This document shows positions 49,755-60,540 of a stretch of DNA of 64,000 nt, one piece after another. Both the position numbers and the translations under genes were made by a program. How positions within the stretch are numbered: position 1 is the stretch's first letter; the number at the start of each line of letters is the position of its first letter. The notes under the pieces were generated by a model. That model did not search any database and was not told the origin of the DNA. It saw nothing but the letters and a program-made list of their open reading frames with translations. This DNA comes from Botryotinia globosa. Lineage: Eukaryota > Ascomycota > Leotiomycetes > Helotiales > Sclerotiniaceae. The stretch covers positions 2,232,001-2,296,000 of the forward strand of contig RCSZ01000007.1 in NCBI GenBank assembly GCA_014898425.1, given 5' to 3'.

Positions 49755-51775
49755 TAGTAGAACTTGGTTATACCGGAATGAAATATTTAACCAATCAAAT
49801 TCAATATAAAAAGGATTCCGATATAAAAATGATAAGATATCAAAACATCAATATTTTGTGGTTTAAAATTATTAACTTTATTTTATATTAAAATAATCTA
49901 ATATAATTTCTTATACTTTTTTTTAATCGAATTTAAGCTTTATTTTACACTTTTTTTTCTATAGATTTTTAATTAGATTAATATCAAAAATATCTTGTTA
50001 TTCTTGATATTTAATTAGAATCTGAATAACTTCAAGAGTTTGAAAATGATTAATAAAAGATTCTATTTCCTTTTCTATTCTTTCATTCTCTTTATTCTTT
50101 TTAATCATTTTTCTAATTTGAATAATATTATTAACTAAAATATTCAGATTGTTATCACTTTTAATAATATATTCTGAATAAAATAAAACATACTTTCATA
50201 TATTTAATATATTAATTATAATACTCTAATAATTCAAATATATTAAAATAAAGTATAAAAACTCTAAAGCTTTTTTAAAACCTTATTATACTATTAATAG
50301 CATTACAGATTATAATCCCAAATTGATATATTATAATTTATTCTAGTAATTCGAAATAATATAACTTTTGATATCTATTCAAATTAATATACTTTATTGA
50401 ATTACTTATAAAATATCAAACTTTTTAAAATAGTTCAAATTGTTATTAAAATATTCAATTATAAATCTGATAGATCGATATTATAAATAAAACTTTTAAT
50501 TCAATATAATATTTTAATCAAAAGATTAATATTTAGATATAGAATTTAAAGATAATTATATAATCTTTGTATTATATAACTTATTTAAATCAATCAGAAT
50601 ATTTATAATTAATTTATATACCAAGAAGTTATTTATAATAAATAATACTTTTTTATTCTATTACCTCATAATATTATCAAATTATATAAAATATTCAGTA
50701 AATATATTATTATTTATCCAAAACCTCGAATTTGATTGATATTTTATTTCTAAACTATCAAAAATAATCAATCCTGTTTTTCTAAATACTTATAGAATAT
50801 ATGTTTTTTTAATAATTTATAAAAAGAATTTATAAATATTTATAAAATTACTAATAAAGAATATTATCAATCAAGCTTTTTCCTTTTTTCTATTTATAGA
50901 TTCGAATATAAAAAGTATATAATCTAATCTATCTTTTCAAAAAAAGTTTATTTTATTGCAATTATAAACATTATTTATATTATATAAAATTATAATATAT
51001 TATATTTCTTTTATTATATTATTTATTTCAAAACTCATTTTTATAAAAGCATCTTTATCAAATCAATATCTTTCTTATATAGAACTACATTTCTTAAAAC
51101 CATCAATAAAACCAGTTGATTAAATCTTTTCTTTATTAAATAATAAAGATTTATCTTTATATTCAAAAAGCTTTTTTCAAAATTCTATAGTTTTAAAATA
51201 TAAAACTTTATTTGTAATAAATACTATATCAAAATAACAATTATATCGAATCTATTATTCAAATAAAGCTTTTTCAAAAGCAAAATAAATAAAAGATTGA
51301 GTTTTAGATTGAATTAATTTGTATTCTGAGAACTCTATTATATCAAATTATTTGAATTTTTTATTTAAAAGATTATTAATAATTGATTTCTTTAGTTTTA
51401 TATTATATTGAGCTTTATATTATACTATTATATTATTATACCTTTTATTCCTATATTTATAGTTTTTTTATTATACTTTTAAAACTCTTTTTTAATGATT
51501 TGTTAAATTAATTCGAAGATTATAATAACCAATTCTTTTCAGCTTTTTCGATAATGATAATAACAATAATATTATATTCAAAGATTTACTTTTTTTATTA
51601 TATAGCATATTAATCAATAATCAAAGTTTATATCGAAATTTAGTTAATTTAATTCGATATTCCAGTTTTCATTGAAATTCTGGTATTTCTATATAAATTT
51701 CGGAAAAACCGAGAAAAAATTCTGGTATATCCAAGATTCCGGTATATCCCAGTCCGGTATAGCCAAGTTCTACTG
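49755..51775 (-). mobile_element. pogo/Fot1-like DNA transposon, 2.02 kb
   Basis: Terminal inverted repeats of about 21 bases: left TAGTAGAACTTGGTTATACC, right (reverse complement) CAGTAGAACTTGGCTATACC, each followed by GG. The first base of the left end is C-to-T mutated. TA duplications lie at 49753-49754 and 51776-51777. CAGTAGAAC-type ends with a TA target are usual for the pogo group of Tc1/mariner elements, and 2 kb fits one transposase gene. Confidence 0.85.
50900..51130 (-). pseudogene. pogo-type transposase, inactivated
   Basis: A minus-strand frame reads STGFIDGFKKCSSI near 51120-51080, matching the end of the CENP-B/Tc5-type helix-turn-helix (NGWLxxFKKR). About 40 codons on, YNINNVYNCNKINFF (50940-50984) matches the first DDE block (xDVYNxDETGLF); the Asp, Glu and Thr are Asn, Lys and Ile, each a G-to-A or C-to-T change. 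Stops fall at likely Gln/Trp codons. The second and third acidic residues could not be placed. Confidence 0.7.
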
Positions 51776-51777
51776 TA

Positions 51778-52207
51778 TATACTACAAACTAGAATTAATT
51801 ATAAATCTCACAAATTGAAACTGATTTATATTATATATTATTATAATATTTATAATATATCAAGCTTTCAGAGAAATTGAGATCAAATTGAATAAATTCA
51901 AAACGAATAAATTATCGAGTTGAATGAATTTTTTTTAAATTTTTGAATTACTAATAGTTCAATCAACTTTCATTTTTTGATATCGAGAATTTAATATATA
52001 ATTTAATAATAAAGTATTTTCCAAATGATATTTTTATATAAATTCTATTATTATATTAAAAAATGTATTAAAATTCAATAGGAAAATTTGACAAAAAATT
52101 TTACTTTTGAAAAAGTAAATTCGTTTATTTCAAGGATTTAAAATATAAAAATTCGAAAATTTGAATCACTTTTTTTATTTCAATCTTTAATAATTTTCTT
52201 ATATTAA
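51778..52207. other. AT-rich DNA, nothing recognised
   Basis: Degenerate sequence between the pogo-like element and the next repeat. Confidence 0.4.
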
Positions 52208-52540
52208 AAGATTATATTTGGTTTCACTTGGGAGGGAGTTCGACTCGAATCATTCTAAAAAGTACTATTATTTAAACAAGAGTATTCACTTCAAGGGAAT
52301 AACTTCAATACAATAGCTACTATATCAAAGGGAATTAAGCAAATACAAAAGAAACTAGCTTTTCAATAATGCCTATATAAGGCCTACTACTTTCCTATAT
52401 ATCTAGCTCTTTAGATAAAATACAATTAGATATACAGGAGCTACAATACAAAGGTACTACGTCTTTCGTATCCTTCTCGAGCCAACAACTATAAAGTCTA
52501 TATAAAGTGAATAATACAAATTGAGATTATTTAGAATAAG
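52208..52540. repeat. Host repeat (copy A, left part)
   Basis: Moderately AT-rich repeat from about TTTGGTTTCACTTGGGAGGG to AGATTATTTAGAATAAG, continued at 55343-55410 beyond the inserted LTR element. A shorter copy is at 56360-56525. The repeat class is unknown; it could itself be an LTR. Confidence 0.6.
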
Positions 52541-55337
52541 TGTTACGGGCATTAGTCGCTTCAGCGCCGGGCCGATTATTATTCCGATGTAAAGAGTTTT
52601 GATATATATATATAGCTTTAGAAAAAGGGTTAGAAGAGATTAATAAAAAGTCTTGTAATAAATCTATACTTGTATTGATATTAATCATTATTTTATATTC
52701 ATTATGAGAATTGTTTTTATTTTTATATAGTTTATTTGAAATGAATTAACAATTAGTTTTCAAAAATAACTTCGAAAACTTCGAGATTTTTTTTTGAAGA
52801 TTTCATTTAAATTAGATTGTAATATATCTACAATATATCTACAATATATCTACAACATATCTACAATATATCTACAACATATCTACAATATATCTACAAT
52901 ATATCTACAATATATCTACAATATATCTACAATATATCTACAATATATCTACAATATATAATTGATATTATTCAAATGAAAATAATCTCTATTTTATTAA
53001 ATTGAATTGAAAGAAAGTTAAAAAAAGAAAATGTCTTTGCAATCAACTATTGATATCTTTTCAAGAACATTAATACTTTTTTGAAAATAAAATAAATAAA
53101 TAAAAGAATTTTCATATAAATAATATTGATAAGATACTAATAAAATCTTTGTTTTATTCTATTAAAGAAAATAGACTTTATATATAATATTTATATTTGA
53201 AATATTTTTTAGATTTCTTAGATTTTCTGGATTTTTTTAGATTTCGAAAATTCAATAGAAAATTAATAAAGTTTTATATTATCAATTATTTCTAGGATTT
53301 TAGGGTTTTTATATGGAAAAAGCAATATTCACGAAATACTGGTAATACTTTTATTTTATAAATCCTATTAAAAAAAATGAAGCTCTTTTATGATATTTTA
53401 GGAGTTTTTTTATATAAAGACACGGTTAAATAATGAATTTATACATAATTGAATTTCTTGATAAAAATTGATTACAAATGGTTAATATTATAATGAACAG
53501 CTTGTATTTTAATAATAATAATAAAGATTTTTTTGCTGAAATTGTTTTATTTAATAGAAAAATATAAATCAATCATTTCATGATTTCAATTCTTTTAAAT
53601 ATCTTTCAGAATTTTTTATTTTTTGGATTTTGAGGAGTTAATAGAAATTTAGTAAGACTCTACATTTCTCAATCATTTTTATGATTTCAAGATTTTTTGA
53701 ATTTTCAGATAACTTTTAGAACTTTCATATCTCAAATATTTTCTAATCCTTTAGATATTTTTGATCCTTAAATTTTTTAGGATTTTCAGATTTCATACAT
53801 CTTTCAATTTTCTGATCTTTTACATTTTTAGAGTTTTGAGCATTTTGAATATTATTAAATTTTGATATTATGGTTTTATGTATCTTTAAAAAAGAAATAA
53901 TTTTCAAAATCCAAAACCAAAAAAAGGGAAGGAAAACTTTATCAAATATAAATTATCATTCAATCAAAAACGAATTGATTTTTTTTTCTCAAATCTTTCG
54001 AACTTTCACATTTTTGAATTTGAAAGTATTAATTCAATTAGTTTATAGAATGTCAAATATCGTATATCAATAAAATGTTAATGAATTCCTTTTAAGATTT
54101 TCAAGATTTTAGAATTTTTAATAGTTTTATATACTTTCAAAAAGTAAATAGGCTTTAAATACAAAAACTGAAAAAAAAGGAAAACTTTATTTTAAAATAT
54201 AAAACTTTATTTTACCAAAAATAAATCGATTTCTTTTTCAATCTTTGAAATTTTGAAATCTTTAAAGATTTTGAATTTTGAATTTCAGATTATAAACTGA
54301 CTTTTAGATTTCAGATTTTGAATTAATTCTTGAAATTTTTATACTACAATATAACTTCTTAAAGATTATAAAAAGATTAAATCTCATAAAATAAAGATAT
54401 AGTATTATATAACTAATTTGTATTATAAAATTTAATGAAATTCAAAAATGAAATCGATTTAATAACAATTAATTATCGAACAGTTTTTAAAAGCTTTTAA
54501 AAAATACAAAAGGATTAGTTAATGAATAATTTCTAAAAACTTTCAAAGAATGTAAGAGTTATCGAACATACTCACCGCACATCATAATGTTTTGTAACGT
54601 AATTCCTACAAAATTTATGTTTTTTTATATAGATTAAAATTCTAGATAACTATCACAATTATTTATATTAAATTATAAAAACTATTTATAGAATAATTTA
54701 AACTATAATCTATATGAAAATATTTATAATTTATTTTTAAATATTTTTGTTGAAAAATTATATAAACTTTTAATTAAAAAAGCTCAGAATTTTTAACTTG
54801 TAACACTTTTTCCATATAAAATAAATGAATTTCTTAAACTTTCTCGAATTTTGAATTTTAACCCTTCAAAAATACTATTATAACAATATTTAAAAATAAC
54901 AGAAATAATTTTTGGAACGATTTAAATAATTTCCAATACAAATATAATAAATTTATCAATTTAATAATATCTATTAATCAATAAACCAGAGTATAAAAAC
55001 CTGAATAGTTAAATATTTTAATTGTAAAAAGCATTACATATGCAGTGAGAAGGTTCCAGAACTCTTACAAAGATTAATTATTAAATAACTTTCAAAAGTT
55101 TTCGAAACATATAAAATAATCTATCAAATAATACTAAAACCTTTAAAAATAAAAGTTTCAAAATGAAAGGTTTTATCACAAATATTAATCAATTCAATAT
55201 TAAATTGATTATTATTCCAATATAAAGAGTTTTTTTTATATAACTTTAGAAAAAGGGTTGAATAAGATTAATGAAAAGTCTTATGATATACCTACACCTA
55301 TATTGATACTAGTCGTCACCTTGCACCCGTTCTAACA
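52541..55337. mobile_element. Non-autonomous LTR element, 2.8 kb
   Basis: LTR 1 (52541-52709) starts TGTTACGGGC; LTR 2 (55174-55337) starts TATCACAAAT and ends TTCTAACA. The pair shares GATTATTATTCC(G/A)AT(G/A)TAAAGAG and then GAAAAAGGGTT. TSDs are ATAAG (52536-52540) and ATAGG (55338-55342), one G/A change apart. The internal 2.46 kb has no coding motif in any frame, only AT-rich runs and an 11-bp minisatellite, so it is a LARD/TRIM-like non-autonomous element. The uninterrupted target survives at about 56458. Confidence 0.78.
52821..52958. repeat. 11-bp minisatellite, about 12 units
   Basis: Units of AATATATCTAC repeated head to tail, two with a T-to-C change (AACATATCTAC), just inside LTR 1 of the 2.8-kb element. 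Confidence 0.9.
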
Positions 55338-55342
55338 ATAGG

Positions 55343-55410
55343 ATATAGTTTTTCCCATTATATATATAATAAAAAGAATTATATGATTCGCTTAAATATA
55401 TAATTGTATA
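55343..55410. repeat. Host repeat (copy A, right part)
   Basis: Reads ATATAGTTTTTCCCATTATA, then GATTCGCTTAAATATATAATTGTA. It matches 56459-56525 of copy B. Confidence 0.6.
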
Positions 55411-56359
55411 TTCTAATATAAACAGAATTTGAATTTTTTAATAAAAACTTGGAATATATAATATAAAAAATGAATTATACTAGTTATATCTCTTAAAATC
55501 TAAATTGGTAAAAAATACTTCTTCTCCTCTATTCTTCTTTTTTCTACAATCGAATTAAGGGGTAAAGGGATGAAAAGAAAAGAAAAAAACGAATCGAATT
55601 GAAATTGTATATAAATAAACTATTCTTTTATTTCTTTATAAAATTTGAAATAATAAGTGATTGAATTCTTTTTAATAAAGAAATAGCCATTCAAAATTTC
55701 TAAAACTTTGAAACTACTATCTTCTTTCAAAGTTATAAATAAAGATTAAATTTATACAAAATTTTGAAGCTATTTTATTAAACAATTAATTCATATTGCA
55801 ATAATAAGCTTTTAGGTTTATAACCTTTTTCTTTATTCATTTGAATTGAATAAACTAAATCCATTGTTTTTAATAAATAAGCCTTTTCTAACTTAATAAC
55901 CATAGAAAGAGAGTATTTCATTTTATAATTTTTTAAAAAAAGATTTAAAAAAAACGAAATAATTCTTTATATACAAAAAAGATTTTTCAATTCGAAAAAA
56001 CATATTAAATTTTGAATAGAATATAGTGAATACAGATTAAACTAACAATCCATTGAACTCTATAAATACAATAATCTAATTTCTAAACCGATTAATTTAT
56101 TTAATTCTAAAGAAATCAATTATTATTGAGAATCTCTTTTTAATATGTAATCCAATTTTTTTTAGCAATAATAATATTCTAATTCTTTCATACAGATTAT
56201 ATAAAAACTCAATCTAGTATATTCTTGTTCGTTGTTTTAAAGAATATCTTATTCAATAATTCAAACTATTCTCTTTATTTTTATATAAATATCTTTATAT
56301 TAAATCTCAGAAGATAATTTAATTTACAAATACTTTAAAAAAAGATAAATATTGATTAA
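55411..56359. other. AT-rich DNA between the two host-repeat copies
   Basis: If the two copies are LTRs, this would be the internal region of a short element. No coding motif is seen. Confidence 0.35.
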
Positions 56360-56525
56360 TATTTGATTCACTTGAAGAAAAGGTTGAGTTGAAGTTCTAT
56401 ATAAAACACTATTGAATCTATATAAAATAAATAATATGAATTAAGATTGTCTAAAATAAGATATAATTCTTCCCATCATATATATAGTGAGAAGAATCAT
56501 GTGGTTCGCTTAAATATATGATTGT
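56360..56525. repeat. Host repeat (copy B), uninterrupted
   Basis: Contains AAGATTGTCTAAAATAAG joined directly to ATATAATTCTTCCCATCAT, the junction that the 2.8-kb LTR element interrupts in copy A. About 220 bp of copy A is missing from its left half. Confidence 0.65.
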
Positions 56526-56696
56526 AAGATTACATTCCGATAGATTAAAAAGAAAACTTCTCAACATATAAACCTCTATATAATTCTTAATAGAATATCA
56601 AAATCTGAAAATATATAATTAAAAGTTGAAGGAGATATAAAGAATTCAAGATTTTTATTAAATTATACTTATTTCTATTAATTTATTATTGGATTA

Positions 56697-56870
56697 ACCT
56701 AATAAGGGGGTGTATATATAAAAGGTATATAGGGTTAAAATGATATTACATTATTATCTACCCTCTTTGTATAAAGGAGGTATTTCTAAATTATATATAG
56801 GTCAACCACCCTACTCTCGAGCCACCCCTCTTTTAGGCCACCCTTTTACACCAAAAATCACTTTTTAAAT
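56697..56870. other. Less AT-rich patch, possible decayed transposon end
   Basis: Contains CTCGAGCCACCCCTCTTTTA, GGCCACCCTTTTA and AGGTCAACCACCCTA, and on the left AATAAGGGGGTGTATATATA. The CCACCC motifs resemble ends of fungal DNA transposons, but I could not pair them convincingly as inverted repeats. Confidence 0.35.
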
Positions 56871-57640
56871 TTATTCATATCTTTATTAATTTATTAATAT
56901 CTTTATTAATATTGAATATAATTTAAAAAACTTAATTTTATATAATTCGAATTATTTTTAGTCTATTCTGAAATTTTTAGATTTTTGGGATTTTGATAGA
57001 TTGATTTTTAAAACTTCAAAATATCGATTTTTATTTGTATAGAAATCACATATAATTTTAAAATTTTATAAAATCTATAATCATTTTAAAGAAAAATAGT
57101 TAAAAATAATTTTATAAGATATTCAATTTGGAAGATTTCAAAAAAAAATTCTTTATAAATAAATATTTAAAAGAATATTCTCAAAATTACAGGGACTGTT
57201 TATACTACTACTCTTAATTAACTGTAAATTATATCTCTATATATATATTTTTTATTTTTTATTTTTTGGAATTTCTATATAAATTTGGATTTGAAATTTT
57301 CAAAAAGATATATAATTCTTTTTTAATAATTGTTATTAAAAAGTTATCTAAGATTTTATAAGATTTTAAATTTATATATGAATAATGATTCGATCAATAA
57401 TTCTTTAACGAATTGATATAATATAATAATATTGAAGTAGTTCTATTCTATATTTTATAAGAAAATAAAGAGAAATATTATTAATATTTCTAATATATCC
57501 TCAAATATAATTATAATTATCATTCAACTTCTTAACGTATATTAAAATTAATCAAAGATATTATTTATAATTTACATAATGTAGTAAATATCTTTCCCTT
57601 TACTTTTTTCTATAAACTTCCAAATTAATAGAAAATAATG
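56871..57640. other. AT-rich DNA, nothing recognised
   Basis: Degenerate sequence up to the AAT array. Confidence 0.4.
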
Positions 57641-57886
<246 letters not shown>

Positions 57887-58624
57887 AGTCTTTATTAACC
57901 TCTAGCTTTTAGCTTATGTAAAAGTATTAAAGGTATAATTAAACCTCAAAACCTTATAAACCTCAAAACCTTATAAATCTTATAAATCTTATAAATCTCA
58001 GAAATCTTATAAGTCTTTTTCCAAATATTTTTCTGATTCTTTTTCTAATTTTCTCTCTAATTTTCTTTCTAATTCTTTTTTTAATTATTTTTTCGATCCT
58101 TTTTTCTATTTTTTTTTTCTTTAATAAATCTAATAAATCTAATAAATCTAGTAAATCTAATAAATCTAATAAATCTAATAAATCTAATAAATTTAATAAA
58201 TCTAATAAATCTAATAAATCTAATAAATATAATCCCTTCCCTTTTCTTTCTAATCTTTTCTCTTATCTCTCTTATTACTAATCAAATCTAAACCAATCAG
58301 AATTGTATTAGCAATTTTTTATCGAATTTTTTATTACAAAATCAATTAAATAATTGATATATTAATAACAACTCTTTTTTTTTTTATAAAAATAATATTA
58401 TTTAAAAGCTATTAAATCAAAGAATATAAAAATATCTATTAATTATATTTCATAAATTATTTATAACTATTATACCTATTAATAATAATATCTAATCTAG
58501 ATTAGGATTTTGATATTCATTGTACAAGGCATCCATACTTTTTCTCGGCCAATCGGCTGCCAGTTATAAACTATATTTTAAAATATAAATATCAGGGATG
58601 AAATAATAGTATCCATCTTTTTTT
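57887..58624. other. AT-rich DNA with short tandem repeats and a GC patch
   Basis: Tandem CCTCAAAACCTTATAAA and ATAAATCTT units (57940-58010), a pyrimidine-rich block (58010-58115), about a dozen TAATAAATC units (58120-58228), and a less AT-rich patch at 58527-58566 with AAGGCATCCATAC and CTCGGCCAATCGGCTGCC. Confidence 0.6.
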
Positions 58625-60348
58625 TAAGAATAAGTTCAAAGCTATTCAAAAGATAAAGGAAATTTAATATAAAGCAATCAATTTAATTATCGAATTTATA
58701 AAAACCAAAATATCTAATACTTTTATAATTATAATGTTCGTTTTCAAATAGAAATATAATAAAATTATTATTATATATATAAAAAATATAAGCTTTTTTT
58801 ATATTTAATTAATCTTTAATTTAAAAATAATCTAAAACTTTAATAATTATAATTTAAATATTCATTGTTTTATTATTGAGGATTTTTATAAAAAAAAAGA
58901 ATAAACTTTTTTGATATTTAATTTTAATAAATTAAGTATTTTGAAAACAAAATAAAACTTTTATTAATATTAATTTTATATTCTAGATTTTGTAATAGAA
59001 TCTATATTTGATTATTTAGATAATATAACTTTTAAATCCATTAGATTAATATTAACAAAAGTATTTCTATATATATAATAATTTTTATAATCTCTAACCT
59101 TTAATAAATCGATATTATATATATCTAGGAATTTTGAATATTTGTGAATATATAAATACAAAATTATTTGAATTATAATTATTATATTCTAATAGATTTT
59201 TAGAATTTTATAAATTTTTGAAAATTGAATTAATCTAGATTATAATATATATAAATATATATAAATATAGGTTTATATCTATAGCAATATTAATCTATTT
59301 ATAATAGAAATCTACTTTGAATTAATATAAATAGAAATATTATCTTCAATCTATATTATTAATTAGATATAAATAAGGTAATAAATTATATCTTTATTTT
59401 ATTTTATTAGTATATTATTTAACAAAAAGTAGTTTCAATATTTAATATTATATTTTTGAATTAAAAATATAATTAAAATATTAAAATTCGGAATTTATAT
59501 GTCGGTTTAGTAATAGTGATATAGATTTTATAAATATTCTTAATAATTTTATTTATTGAGTAGAATATATTATCAATATTATTTTTTCTAATATTTCTTT
59601 TGTTAATATTATTATTAAAAAGATATATATAATAATTTAAATTATAAGATTTAAATTTTTATTATTTTAAAATAAGATATTATCTTTTTGAACTAATATT
59701 ATTATAGAATCCCGAAATCAGAATTGACTCAACTTTTTGCTTTAATTTAGATTAGTATAATCTATTTTTTCAATTCTTTTTTAGTTAATAAGGAAACGAT
59801 TGAAATATATATTATTAATTTTACAATAGTAATAGATTTTGTTATATATATAATTAATAAACCTAATAAAAAAATGGGAAAATAATATTATAATGAATTC
59901 TTGAATATAGAGAAGTTTATTAGAATTATCTTTATAAATATATCTTCAAGAAGAAAATCTTATTGATAATTTGAGCTTTTTATATTATAATATATTGAGC
60001 GAAGTGTAATTATCAAAAGAATATTATAAATAGGTTCAAAGATAATAAGGAGTTTTATAGGGTTATTAATTAGTGTAAATTAGGGATTAATTGAAAATTG
60101 CTATTTCTATATATTGATAATATTTTTATCGAAGATATTATAGAGAAGGTTAAGGTTTTATATTAAAAGATCTTTATTTATTTTATCATTATAAATAATT
60201 TTTAATAGAATTTATTCGAAAATTGGAATAAATTAAATATCTTAGAACAATTTCTATTTATATCAATAAAAGAAATAGAATATAATATAATTATAATTTT
60301 CAGTATTTTGTTTGACATAAATTATATTATAATATATATGTCACGGGT
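58625..60348 (+). mobile_element. Internal fragment of a Tad-type LINE
   Basis: About 1.7 kb matching 35130-36905 of LINE copy 3 in the same orientation, from AAGAATAAGTTCAAAGCTAT to the start of the reverse transcriptase (TTTTCAGTATTTTGTTTGAC). It stops abruptly where a TGTCACGGG-type sequence begins at 60349, as if cut by another insertion. The 5' limit is a break of unknown cause. Confidence 0.7.
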
Positions 60349-60540
60349 TCAATACGTAGTTATATGGATGCCTAAGGCATCCATCCTCTATATAGTCGGC
60401 GCCTCCCCACCTCCTCCTATACAATCTCATAGAATATCATATATCTTATCTAATACCCAAACCACATTGTGATAATATATTCTATCTTTGAAAAAATCTT
60501 GTTGTAGTAAAAGCAATTCAATTCTAAAAAGAAATCTTTG
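60349..60540 (+). other. Possible start of another LTR element
   Basis: Begins TGTCACGGGTTCAATACG exactly at the end of the LINE fragment and is much less AT-rich than its surroundings. It contains the inverted repeat ATGGATGCC-TAA-GGCATCCAT (60364-60384) and GTCGGCGCCTCCCCACCTCC. TGTCAC is a common start of fungal LTRs. No second LTR is seen before the window ends. Confidence 0.45.

Noticed and set aside
53870..54073. 67-codon frame inside the non-autonomous LTR element
   Set aside because: Low-complexity, no gag or pol motif; expected by chance.
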